Positions 8,799 to 16,484 of a stretch of DNA of 23,350 bases are shown here, piece by piece. Position 1 is the first letter of the stretch. Every line of letters starts with the position of its first letter. Source of the DNA: JAQVUB01 sp033809415. GTDB taxonomy: Bacteria > Verrucomicrobiota > Lentisphaeria > Oligosphaerales > Oligosphaeraceae. The notes beneath the pieces are model-generated. The model was not told the DNA's origin, ran no database searches, and saw nothing but the letters and a program-made list of their open reading frames with translations. The DNA lies in assembly GCA_033809415.1 (NCBI GenBank), contig JAPXLT010000041.1, positions 1 through 23,350 on the forward strand. Direction: 5' to 3'. A program made the translations under genes and the position numbers.

Positions 8799-11177
8799 TC
8801 ACAGGCGTTCTAAGCCTTCATTGCACTCGAAAACTTCATTTTTCGCAAGTTCTATTTCAAGGTCTCCCTTGTTTGCAAGCCTGAATTTTCCGCCATGAAG
8901 AGATTTGATTCTGACCGATTGGATGCAGCCTTGCTTCATTGCAGAAGAAACCTCGAAACCGCCCTCGGCCAGAAATGAAACGAATGAACCGGTAAAGTCA
9001 TCCGGTACACCGGGGAAAAGCCTTATCTTTCCGGAATGACTTTGCAGGAGTGTTTCAGAGGCGAGAAAAAGGAACGCCGAATTTCCCTCGAGCACGGCAG
9101 GGGCAAGGCGCTTCGCATCCGGATTTTCCGTGACACATGGGACGTACGGCACATTTGGATCAAACAGGCTGAGTTCCTCGCCTGTGTAAGAAATCCTGCC
9201 AGTTCGGTATTTTGAAGCATTTGCCCGCTCATTGGCTTCGGTTTCCTTTATGTCCCAGATAAGGATCGGATCATGTGAGAAAAGGCCGTTTTCCTTTGCA
9301 AAAAGTTCGAGGAATCTTTGTACGCCTTTCCAGCCTTTTGCATAGTTGCCTGCCCGCAGATGGGCAGCTGTAGTTAGAAACGCGCTCCAGTCATGATTCA
9401 TGTGAAATTCGCCTTTCCGGTCAGCAAACGAGCGTTCGACTGCATCTGATTCAATAAATTCCAGTGTTTTGCGTGCTGCTTGCAGGTCGTCTGTGATTCC
9501 TGCGGGAAAGAAAGGATAGAGGATATGTCCGCCAAAAAAATAGTGATTTAGCGGGACATCGGGTCCACACCAGAAAGAGCCATCGGGGCGTTTGGGAATT
9601 GCAGGATAATGTGCGAGAATCTCTTTCCAGCGCGGAAGGAGTTTTTTGTCGCGCTGCAAAAGTTCAGCGGTCTCGATGGTAGTTTCAAGGCATACTCTGA
9701 ACATGCTTGTCGTCGCCAGTTCGTCGCGCGTCAGGGTGAATATTTCCGGTGTAACGCTCCAGTCAAGATGAAAGAGACCGTCTTTACCACGGCGCATGAT
9801 ATGCGAGTAGAAGATGGTAAACTCACGTAACAGGGGATAGATTTTTTCTTTGAGCAGGGTCATATCCTTTGAATAGCGCCATGCGAAAGACAGTACCATG
9901 CCCGTGTATGCACTCCCGCAGAGCGAATATCGGTAGGCACGCGTCGGATATTCCATGCCAAGCTGATTGGTAGCCAGCGGAAGGAATATCCCGTCACAGC
10001 CGAAAAGTCGCCGTGTGTGCTTTTTCAAAGTTTTTGCAGCCGCAAGATAGGTGTCGGCAAGGGCTTTTATCAGCTCGACTCTGTTGGACGGCATAAATGC
10101 CAGAGCCGGGATTTGGGCATTCTGATCGTGAGTGTATCCCTGTGAGCCTACGCCTGGCACCTGCTCGTTCAACGGCCCGTATCCCATCCCGTTCAGCCCG
10201 GGCATGGGGGCGCATCCAAAGACGCAGGCGATTTCGTAAAGACTGAAGGTGTAATATTTTTGTATGTCGCGATATTGCCCGAAATCAGCGTATGCCTTCT
10301 TATCCCAGTATTCGCGCCACCATTTGAGGTGTTCCTTTTCAAGTTTGTCAAATGTTGTTTTCTTTGCCTCTTCAAGTTCATGCAATGCGTCTTCCAGTGT
10401 GTTTTTTGAGTGAAAACTTGTTTTTACGGTCAGGAACAAATCAGTGTCGCCGTACTGTTCAAGAGTTGCACTCGAAGATTTGACTCGATGGGTGGGCAGA
10501 TGCTTCGTGCTGTGTGTGGCAAATGTTGCGGCCACTGTATAGGAGTAGCGTCCCCCGGGCAGCTTTTGCGTGAAGGCGATGGTGTTGCCATCGATGGCAT
10601 GCCATACCGGAGGGGTAAGGCGATGATCGGGAGGTCGAACGATTTCAAGTATATGCGGGTGCATGATCGAGGATGACTCTGTCAGCCTCATGCATATTAC
10701 TTCACGGTTACGCGGAATGAACATACGCAGCTTCATGCGCAGTCCATGGGATTCGATGTGCTCCTCAAGAATGGCCTCATACAGAGAAAGATGGCGTGTC
10801 GTTCTCGGCATTGGAGGAGCACTCCAGCCAATGCCGTGCCAGAAGCTCAACCTCACGACTGCCGCGCTGATGGTGTCGCGCTGGCAGGTGCGTTCATAAG
10901 GGACGTCCTCAAGCTCATTCAGAAACAGCGTGTTTTTCGGATTCATTGTACGAATCCGGTTCAAGAAATCATCATGCGGAATGATTTTATCCAGCATTTT
11001 CTTTTCAGTTCGCGGGTCGAATACATCAACCTTATTGACAACCCATTCGAGATGGCCTGGTGCATAGGCGATGGCTGCAAGATTGCCATTGCCAAGCAGA
11101 AGTCCATCACGCCAATCACGGCCACCATCCTGACAAATCCAATCCTGTTGCTTGATGAGTTCTTTAGTCCTAGTCAT
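8799..11177 (-). CDS. GH95-like glycoside hydrolase (alpha-L-fucosidase/galactosidase type)
   Basis: A 792-residue protein with the architecture of GH95: an N-terminal beta-sandwich opening with LLLGNGNLAAIAY (26-38), a long (alpha/alpha)6-barrel and a C-terminal beta-sandwich. The region LLQSHSGKIRLFPGVPDDFTG just before that last domain closely follows the GH95 pattern. A YTHDQNAQIPAL segment (348-359) sits where GH95 enzymes carry an N-x-N active-site pair, here D351-Q-N353, and SVTPE (474-478) matches the region of the conserved SPE. Divergence in the first block means specificity is uncertain: fucosidase, L-galactosidase or something else. No signal peptide. A GGAAAG ribosome site lies about 7 nt before the ATG. 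The gene starts 68 nt after nadC on the same strand, so read-through from the housekeeping operon is possible. Confidence 0.65.
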   Translation of the reverse strand: MTRTKELIKQQDWICQDGGRDWRDGLLLGNGNLAAIAYAPGHLEWVVNKVDVFDPRTEKKMLDKIIPHDDFLNRIRTMNPKNTLFLNELEDVPYERTCQRDTISAAVVRLSFWHGIGWSAPPMPRTTRHLSLYEAILEEHIESHGLRMKLRMFIPRNREVICMRLTESSSIMHPHILEIVRPPDHRLTPPVWHAIDGNTIAFTQKLPGGRYSYTVAATFATHSTKHLPTHRVKSSSATLEQYGDTDLFLTVKTSFHSKNTLEDALHELEEAKKTTFDKLEKEHLKWWREYWDKKAYADFGQYRDIQKYYTFSLYEIACVFGCAPMPGLNGMGYGPLNEQVPGVGSQGYTHDQNAQIPALAFMPSNRVELIKALADTYLAAAKTLKKHTRRLFGCDGIFLPLATNQLGMEYPTRAYRYSLCGSAYTGMVLSFAWRYSKDMTLLKEKIYPLLREFTIFYSHIMRRGKDGLFHLDWSVTPEIFTLTRDELATTSMFRVCLETTIETAELLQRDKKLLPRWKEILAHYPAIPKRPDGSFWCGPDVPLNHYFFGGHILYPFFPAGITDDLQAARKTLEFIESDAVERSFADRKGEFHMNHDWSAFLTTAAHLRAGNYAKGWKGVQRFLELFAKENGLFSHDPILIWDIKETEANERANASKYRTGRISYTGEELSLFDPNVPYVPCVTENPDAKRLAPAVLEGNSAFLFLASETLLQSHSGKIRLFPGVPDDFTGSFVSFLAEGGFEVSSAMKQGCIQSVRIKSLHGGKFRLANKGDLEIELAKNEVFECNEGLERL

Positions 11178-11245
11178 ATTTCATCTTTCCGCTGATATAT
11201 AGGGCAGGGGGCTCGGAGCTGTCTGAGACTAGTTCATTTTGAATT

Positions 11246-12097
11246 TCAGTTGGGGGTATCGAGTCCGATATCGATGGCCGGTGCGCTGTGTGTTAGTGCT
11301 CCGACGCTGATAAAGTCCAGGCCCAGGTTGCGTAGGCGTGGCAGGCGTTCGAGGGTGATTCCGCCGCTGGCCTCGGTTTTGGCTCTGCCCGCAATGATGC
11401 GAATTGCTTCGCTCATCTGTTCTTCACTCATATTATCAAGCAGGATATATTCGACCCCGGCGTCTGCTGCTGCGCGGACATCGTCCAGCGTATCGGCTTC
11501 GACTTCGATTTCTAGTTCAGGGTATTTTTCGCGGCATGCCTGCACTGCGCGGCGTATCGAGTCCGCCCCCAGCATGCGTGCCATTGTGCGGTGATTGTCC
11601 TTGATCATGATCCGGTCATAAAGTCCGATGCGGTGGTTTTGCCCGCCGCCCGCCCACACTGCATATTTTTCCAAGTGGCGCAGACCCGGTGTGGTTTTCC
11701 GGGTATCGAGGATTTTAGTCTTGGAGTCGCCGAGGGCGCTGACGTAGCGTCGTGTAACAGTCGCGATGCCGCAAAGGCGTTGCAGGAAGTTCAGGGCAGT
11801 CCGCTCCCCGGTCAGGATGGCGCGTGCATTTCCCTCGACGGTAGCCATTCGAGTGCCTGGCGGGCAGACAGCGCCTTCTTGGACGTGTTGGACTAACTCG
11901 ACATCGCTGCTGAGTTCCTGGAATAGGGTTTTGACGACCGGCATCCCGGCGCAGATGCATTCCTGCCGGTTGATGAAATGCGCAGAGATTTTTTGATCGG
12001 GCGGTACAATTGCCAGGGTGGTGGCGTCCCCACTGCCGACGTCTTCAGCAATTGCTTGTTGACAAAGGAGTTGCAATTGTTTCTGGTTAAGAGTCAT
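11246..12097 (-). CDS. nadC: Nicotinate-nucleotide pyrophosphorylase (quinolinate phosphoribosyltransferase)
   Basis: A 283-residue enzyme that converts quinolinate and PRPP to nicotinate mononucleotide in de novo NAD synthesis. All family blocks are present: LTGERTALNFLQ (95-106, with R99), LDTRKTTPGLRHLEKYAV (130-147, with R133, K134, E143, K144), GGGQNHR (150-156) and IKDNH (165-169), followed by the C-terminal barrel with EVEADTLDDV and DNMS. Length is normal for NadC. Its ATG overlaps the stop of the upstream wecA-like gene (ATGA), indicating translational coupling. It is the last gene of the tight operon. No other NAD-synthesis gene (nadA, nadB) is in the window. Confidence 0.97.
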   Translation of the reverse strand: MTLNQKQLQLLCQQAIAEDVGSGDATTLAIVPPDQKISAHFINRQECICAGMPVVKTLFQELSSDVELVQHVQEGAVCPPGTRMATVEGNARAILTGERTALNFLQRLCGIATVTRRYVSALGDSKTKILDTRKTTPGLRHLEKYAVWAGGGQNHRIGLYDRIMIKDNHRTMARMLGADSIRRAVQACREKYPELEIEVEADTLDDVRAAADAGVEYILLDNMSEEQMSEAIRIIAGRAKTEASGGITLERLPRLRNLGLDFISVGALTHSAPAIDIGLDTPN

Positions 12098-13185
12098 GGT
12101 TGCTTGCCCTCGGGAAGAATGAATTGGATAATGGAGATGACGGCCAGCATGGCGCCGGTCTGGGCAAAAATAACACAGGCACCCGCCGGGGGTAGCCAGA
12201 GCAGGGTGACGGCGCCGGCGCCGGAACTGAAGCAGAGCAGGCAGACCAACAGCACGGCGTAAGGGCGGGAAATGCCCAGTTTACAGAAGCGGTGGGAGAT
12301 ATGCCGGTTGTCACCAATATAAAATGGTTGCCGGTTTTTCAAGCGTATGAGCACGACCATGACGGCGTCGAACAGGGGGATTCCCAGCACCAGCAATGGG
12401 ATCAGGACAGGGGTGAAAGTCTGGCTTTCGCCGGGAAGGTAAAAGGTGGTGAGGATGCAGATGACAGCCAGGCAGTAGCCCAGGAAGTGGCTTCCGCCGT
12501 CTCCCATGAAGATTTTAGCAGGGGGGCGGTTATGGAACAGGAAGCCCAAGGCGGTGCCGCCGGTGGCGGCGGCGAGCATGGCGACAAAGTGCTGCTCCCG
12601 GATAGATGCAATCAGCAGCAGATACATGGCGGCAATCATTGCCGCTCCCCCGGCCAGACCATCCATGTTGTCAAAGAAATTCAGGGCATTGATGACCGTC
12701 ATGATCCAGAGCACGGTGATAATCCAGCAGATGAACTGGTTGCTGATTCCCAGCGTCAGGCGCGGCCCCCAAGTGGCTGTAACTGCGGCAATCACAAATT
12801 GCAGGAAAAACTTTTTGCCTGCGCGCATTGGCTTTCGGTCATCGACTATGCCGACGAGTGTGATCAGAGTGGCGCACGCCGTAATCAAGAGCAGGTTTTT
12901 CCAGATATTCCGGATTCCCGGCACGACGAAGCTGAATTCCTCGGGTAGCAAGTTTGCAACATTGATGCTGACCAGGATGCCGCCGCCGAGGGTCAGCAGC
13001 CAGGCCAGGCACATGCCGATGCCTCCGGCTACCGGTGTCGCCTTCGAGTGCGTCTTATGGGCTTCATTTTTCGGGCGGTCAACGAGACCTAAGCGCGGTG
13101 CCAGAGTCCGGCAGAATCCAGTCAATACGGCCGCCAGCAGCGTTGCCGTAATCCAGGCACATGCATAGGAAAGCAGCCAGTTCAT
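12094..13185 (-). CDS. wecA: WecA/TagO-like polyprenyl-phosphate glycosyl-1-phosphate transferase
   Basis: A 363-residue polytopic membrane enzyme of the MraY/WecA family. It transfers a HexNAc-1-phosphate from a UDP-sugar to undecaprenyl phosphate, the first step of surface polysaccharide synthesis. Key blocks are DRPKNEAHKTHSKATPVAGG (36-55), D115-D116-R-K, NALNFFDNMDGLAGG (166-180), PAKIFMGDGGSHFLG (222-236, with D229) and RHISHR (294-299). The FDNMDGLA form resembles WecA/TagO rather than MraY, so cell-wall O-polysaccharide or teichoic-like polymer initiation is more likely than peptidoglycan lipid I. The start codon is immediately after the thioesterase stop (no gap) and its stop overlaps the nadC start. 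The exact sugar donor cannot be read from sequence. Confidence 0.88.
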   Translation of the reverse strand: MNWLLSYACAWITATLLAAVLTGFCRTLAPRLGLVDRPKNEAHKTHSKATPVAGGIGMCLAWLLTLGGGILVSINVANLLPEEFSFVVPGIRNIWKNLLLITACATLITLVGIVDDRKPMRAGKKFFLQFVIAAVTATWGPRLTLGISNQFICWIITVLWIMTVINALNFFDNMDGLAGGAAMIAAMYLLLIASIREQHFVAMLAAATGGTALGFLFHNRPPAKIFMGDGGSHFLGYCLAVICILTTFYLPGESQTFTPVLIPLLVLGIPLFDAVMVVLIRLKNRQPFYIGDNRHISHRFCKLGISRPYAVLLVCLLCFSSGAGAVTLLWLPPAGACVIFAQTGAMLAVISIIQFILPEGKQP

Positions 13186-13620
13186 TCATGCCTCGCTTTC
13201 GTTTTCGCGGTTGATCATATTTTGCCGGAAAAGACTTTCCAGGTCGTGTGGCAGTCGCGTGGCTTTTTTGCTATCGAGGTCCATAACCGCATGGATGGTA
13301 TAGCCGTCGGCAAGCAGTTCGTCGCCCCGCCAGACTCTGCAGAAGACCTGCATCCGCACCAGTTTCAGCCAATCGAGTTCGGCACTGATGCGTAGTTCAT
13401 CATCATAACAAGCCGGCTGGCGATAATTGACATGTGCCTCGATGACCGGCAGCCCAAGCCCGCGCGCCTCCATCTCTTTATAGGTGAAATTCAGGGCTCG
13501 GAGCAGCTCATTCCGGGCGCGCTCGAAATAAGTCAGGTATCGACCGTAATAGACGAATCCCATTTGATCGCTGTCGGCGTATGGGACGCGGTAATTGCAC
13601 CATCCTTGCAGAGTACTCAT
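13186..13620 (-). CDS. YbgC/FadM-family acyl-CoA thioesterase (hotdog fold)
   Basis: A 144-residue single-domain 4HBT hotdog protein. The catalytic segment YADSDQMGFVYYGRYLTYFERAR (14-36) matches the YbgC pattern Y-x-D-x-D-x2-G-x-V-x-Y, with D18 as the presumed catalytic aspartate. HVNYRQPACYDDEL and the central beta strands fit the fold and the length is typical. The protein should hydrolyse acyl-CoA or acyl-ACP thioesters in the cytoplasm. YbgC is linked to the Tol-Pal locus in proteobacteria, but no tol or pal gene is seen here. The ATG overlaps the cmk stop by ATGA and the next gene follows with no gap. Confidence 0.9.
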   Translation of the reverse strand: MSTLQGWCNYRVPYADSDQMGFVYYGRYLTYFERARNELLRALNFTYKEMEARGLGLPVIEAHVNYRQPACYDDELRISAELDWLKLVRMQVFCRVWRGDELLADGYTIHAVMDLDSKKATRLPHDLESLFRQNMINRENESEA

Positions 13621-14309
13621 GTCAAGCTCTTTTTAATGATTTCAGCCAGGTGATTTGCGACCTGTTCCTGGTTCATGCCATCGGTGACCAGGGTGATGGC
13701 ATCAGGGGCAGGTTTGAGGGGCGCCGTTTCCCTGGTGCTGTCGATATGATCCCTGGCTTCGATTTCGGCGGCGACTTTCGCCAAGGTTGCGTCTGCGGCG
13801 ACCTCGCCGCTTTGTGCAAGCCGGCGCCGGGCCCTTTCCATTGGGGACGCGGTAATGAAGAATTTGAATTTTGCCTGGGGCAAGATGACCGTTCCGATAT
13901 CGCGTCCTTCCATGATAATCACGCCAAGGCTGCTGCATTCGCGCTGGCGCTCGAGCATCCATTCGCGGACTTCCGGAATACGGGCGACTTGGCTGACAAT
14001 GGCGGTGACTTCAGGCGCACGCAGCTTGTCCTGGGAAATGGGCTGACCATTGAAGAAGAGTTGTAGGGTGCGGTCGTCAAGGAGGCGGTAGCGCAGCTCC
14101 CAGCCGGGGAGCAGGGCGGTCAAGGCTTCTGGATTTTTTTCCGGATCGATGCCATTTTGCCGTGCCGCCCAGGCCAACGCCCGGTACATGTCGCCGGTAT
14201 TGACATAGAATCCGCCGAGTTTTTCCGCCAACAAGCGTGCCGCCGTGCTTTTTCCGGCAGCGGCCGGGCCGTCGATGGCGACTTGATAAGATAGATCAGG
14301 GTTGTTCAT
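13617..14309 (-). CDS. cmk: Cytidylate kinase
   Basis: A 230-residue nucleoside monophosphate kinase that phosphorylates CMP/dCMP with ATP. The P-loop is GPAAAGKS (14-21), followed by GGFYVNTGDMYRALAW, the family's substrate-binding block. MEGRDIGTVILPQAKFKFFITAS and RARRR in the lid region also match, as does the insert that marks bacterial Cmk. Length is normal. Its start lies 14 nt inside the end of rseP and its stop overlaps the thioesterase start, so it is translationally coupled on both sides. Confidence 0.97.
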   Translation of the reverse strand: MNNPDLSYQVAIDGPAAAGKSTAARLLAEKLGGFYVNTGDMYRALAWAARQNGIDPEKNPEALTALLPGWELRYRLLDDRTLQLFFNGQPISQDKLRAPEVTAIVSQVARIPEVREWMLERQRECSSLGVIIMEGRDIGTVILPQAKFKFFITASPMERARRRLAQSGEVAADATLAKVAAEIEARDHIDSTRETAPLKPAPDAITLVTDGMNQEQVANHLAEIIKKSLT

Positions 14310-16224
14310 CTTGTTCCCCGCTCGATTCCGGTTCTGGCTCTGCCTCCGGCTCAGCGGTTGCTTCAGTTTGAGAGGCGTTGTTCTCGTTCAGCAGTCCGAA
14401 GCTGAGGCGCTGGACGAGGCGCTTGCCGTCGAATGCGGTGATATAGAGCATCAGGGCGATCAGCAGTACAGCGAAGGTGTTCTGCAGGACGGCGATGACT
14501 TTGACAGGGAGCCGTCTTCGGAAGATAAGTTCGAGCAGCGCATAAACGATATGTCCACCATCGAGTACCGGCAGCGGCAGCAAGTTGATCATGGCCAAGC
14601 TGAAGGTGATCAGGATAATGAACGAAAGCCCGCCGCGCAGTCCTTCGAGCTTGAGTTTGTACCAGAGCATCATAATGATTCCCAAGGGTCCGCTCATGTG
14701 CTTGACCTGGATGCTGGTGCGCGGAACTTCCGGCTTTTGATCCGAGCCAATGCTTTTTATTTTCCGGGTGAGCGGAGAAAAGAGCAGGCCCAGGGTGCGG
14801 GTGGTCTGGTCAACGACATTGGTGAATTGCCGCCAGGGGCTGGGATGTCCAATGATTTTTGGAGCGGTGCCGGAAAGCTGTATGCCGACTTGATAGACGC
14901 TTTTGCCATCCTGCTGATTCAAGGTCGGAGTCATGGATAGCTTGCGAAGTTCGTTGTTGCCGAAGACGAGGATGTCAACCGGGCGTCCCTCGGACTTCCG
15001 AATGCTATTGATGAACATTTCGATATCCGTGATGTCCTGTCCATTCAAGGCGACAAGGGAATCACCAGCTTGGATGCCGGCTTGGCTGGCCGGCATCCCG
15101 GCAAGGATCCGTGCAGCACGCACGTTGAAGGCAAGACCAAGGGCTGCCGCGCCGGCAGGCTGACCCGCAGGAATTTTGAGGTTTTCGAAAAGTATTTCCT
15201 GTTCCTGACGGCTGACCTTCAGGGAAAATGTTTGCTCGACCGTCATTTTCCGGAGGGTTTCCGCAAACGCTGCAGCTGTGGTGATGGCCGTTCCATTCAA
15301 TTCAAGGAGCTGATCACCTTTTTTGAGGCCGGCCTGCGCAGCCACGGAGTCCGGCAGGATTTCTCCAATTGAGACGGGATTGCTTGCCTGGAAGAAAGGG
15401 AAGGCGAGGTGTTCCATCAGCGGATTGGGTGCCGGTTGATAGCGGATTTCCTGCTGTTGGTTCTGGTTGTCAATCACCGTCAGGCGCACGGAAGCCTCCT
15501 TGGTGAAGACATATTCCGTGGTCATTTCTTCCACGCCCCTGTCAAAGCTTTTGCCATTGACAGCAATAATGCGGAAACCCGGGCGCAATCCGGCTTCCCA
15601 TTCCGGATTGATCTCCGGCTCGTAGTCCAGCTCGATCTTTTCACCCGAACGAAATATGGTCAATTGCAACTTTTCGCTGCCAGCGGGGATTTCCGCGCTG
15701 ACTTCATCCCAGTAGCCATCGGTTTCCTGACCGTTGACGGCGATGACCTTATCGGTCAATTTCAGGCCGTCCTTGAAAACCGGCAGTATCTGCGGCACCT
15801 GTGTCAGAATGCAGGAGGGTGCCGGAGGTGCTTCCCAGACGCCGACTGCCCACATGACGGAGGCCAGCAGGAAGCCGAAGATTACATTGAAGAAAGGTCC
15901 GGCAAAGGCGGCAATGATGCGATCTTGCGGCGGACACAACGGCAGTTTTTCCCCGGAGCTAGTCGTGGGGCTGTCGGATGGATCGAGTTGCGGAAGCATC
16001 ACATAGCCCCCGAACGGCAGCCAGCTGATCACATATTCGACTCCGCGTATCGTAAAGCCCCAGATCTTCTTTCCAAAACCAATCGAGAATTTTTCGACAT
16101 GCAGCCCGCGCCAGAGGGCGGCCAGCAAATGCCCGAATTCATGGATGAAGATACAAAACCCAAAGAAAAAGGTGATAAATAGAATTTTCCAGAGCATGGA
16201 AAAAAGGAAACTCAGCTGACTCAT
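14296..16224 (-). CDS. rseP: RseP-type site-2 zinc metalloprotease with multiple PDZ domains
   Basis: A 642-residue inner-membrane intramembrane protease. H28-E-F-G-H32 lies in the first helix and LPLPVLDGG (550-558, with D555) near the C-terminus; both supply zinc ligands. The helix around AFAGPFFNVIFGF (106-118) fits the family. Between them lie about four PDZ-like modules (roughly 140-200, 205-255, 283-350, 360-430), against two in E. coli RseP, which is about 450 residues. The tail (about 620-642) is glutamate-rich. The likely role is cleavage of anti-sigma factor or leftover signal peptides. The ATG at 16224 was chosen because HExxH then lies in the first membrane helix. An upstream in-frame ATG at 16338 would add 38 residues translated partly from the CACGAAAA repeat (IFVLFVV), so it is rejected. 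First gene of the operon in this window. Confidence 0.93.
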   Translation of the reverse strand: MSQLSFLFSMLWKILFITFFFGFCIFIHEFGHLLAALWRGLHVEKFSIGFGKKIWGFTIRGVEYVISWLPFGGYVMLPQLDPSDSPTTSSGEKLPLCPPQDRIIAAFAGPFFNVIFGFLLASVMWAVGVWEAPPAPSCILTQVPQILPVFKDGLKLTDKVIAVNGQETDGYWDEVSAEIPAGSEKLQLTIFRSGEKIELDYEPEINPEWEAGLRPGFRIIAVNGKSFDRGVEEMTTEYVFTKEASVRLTVIDNQNQQQEIRYQPAPNPLMEHLAFPFFQASNPVSIGEILPDSVAAQAGLKKGDQLLELNGTAITTAAAFAETLRKMTVEQTFSLKVSRQEQEILFENLKIPAGQPAGAAALGLAFNVRAARILAGMPASQAGIQAGDSLVALNGQDITDIEMFINSIRKSEGRPVDILVFGNNELRKLSMTPTLNQQDGKSVYQVGIQLSGTAPKIIGHPSPWRQFTNVVDQTTRTLGLLFSPLTRKIKSIGSDQKPEVPRTSIQVKHMSGPLGIIMMLWYKLKLEGLRGGLSFIILITFSLAMINLLPLPVLDGGHIVYALLELIFRRRLPVKVIAVLQNTFAVLLIALMLYITAFDGKRLVQRLSFGLLNENNASQTEATAEPEAEPEPESSGEQDEQP

Positions 16225-16311
16225 GATGATCTCGTGTTTGCGTGGTGAAAAAATAGCATCAAAGCAAACATAAAATATAATCCTCGAACCGGAAAGGTCA
16301 AAACCATATTT

Positions 16312-16344
16312 TTTAACCACGAAAAGCACGAAAATCACGAAAAA
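16312..16344 (+). repeat. CACGAAAA-type repeat, left flank of the ATPase cassette
   Basis: Three tandem degenerate units of about 9-10 nt: TTTAACCACGAAAAG, then CACGAAAAT, then CACGAAAAA. The same arrangement in the same orientation recurs 18 nt after the ATPase gene stop (18063-18097), and an inverted copy lies at 23-47. It lies 88 nt upstream of the chosen rseP start. On the minus strand it can be read as an open frame, which explains the spurious longer rseP frame. Confidence 0.8.
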
Positions 16345-16429
16345 GTGGCGCGACCGTCCCGGTTGTGATTTCTGTTTACTCGCCCTGGGTGCAGGGTGGA
16401 GTGCCCGTTTGTGTTCAGTGCTTGGGTGG

Positions 16430-16458
16430 TTGACATGTTTCCTTTTTCACATTACAGT
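16430..16458 (+). promoter_or_regulatory. Sigma-70-type promoter of the ATPase gene
   Basis: A perfect -35 TTGACA (16430-16435), a 17-nt spacer and a -10 TACAGT (16453-16458, 4 of 6 to consensus). Transcription would begin near 16465, about 20 nt before the start codon, with the GGAGG ribosome site at 16471-16475. The cassette therefore appears to carry its own promoter inside the flanking repeats. Inferred from consensus only. Confidence 0.55.
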
Positions 16459-16484
16459 ATGTTTATCATTGGAGGATTCATGAT

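Noticed and set aside
15409..16182. 257-residue plus-strand ORF
   Set aside because: Antisense shadow of rseP.
16225..16338. N-terminal extension of RseP from an ATG at 16338
   Set aside because: The added residues are partly translated from the CACGAAAA repeat and would place a non-family segment before the HExxH helix.
16312..16344. Short tandem CACGAAAA units as a CRISPR array
   Set aside because: Units are about 9-10 nt with no spacers, and no cas gene is present.
16383..16396. CCCTG-GGTG-CAGGG hairpin as a terminator
   Set aside because: The stem is only 5 bp and no T run follows on either strand.
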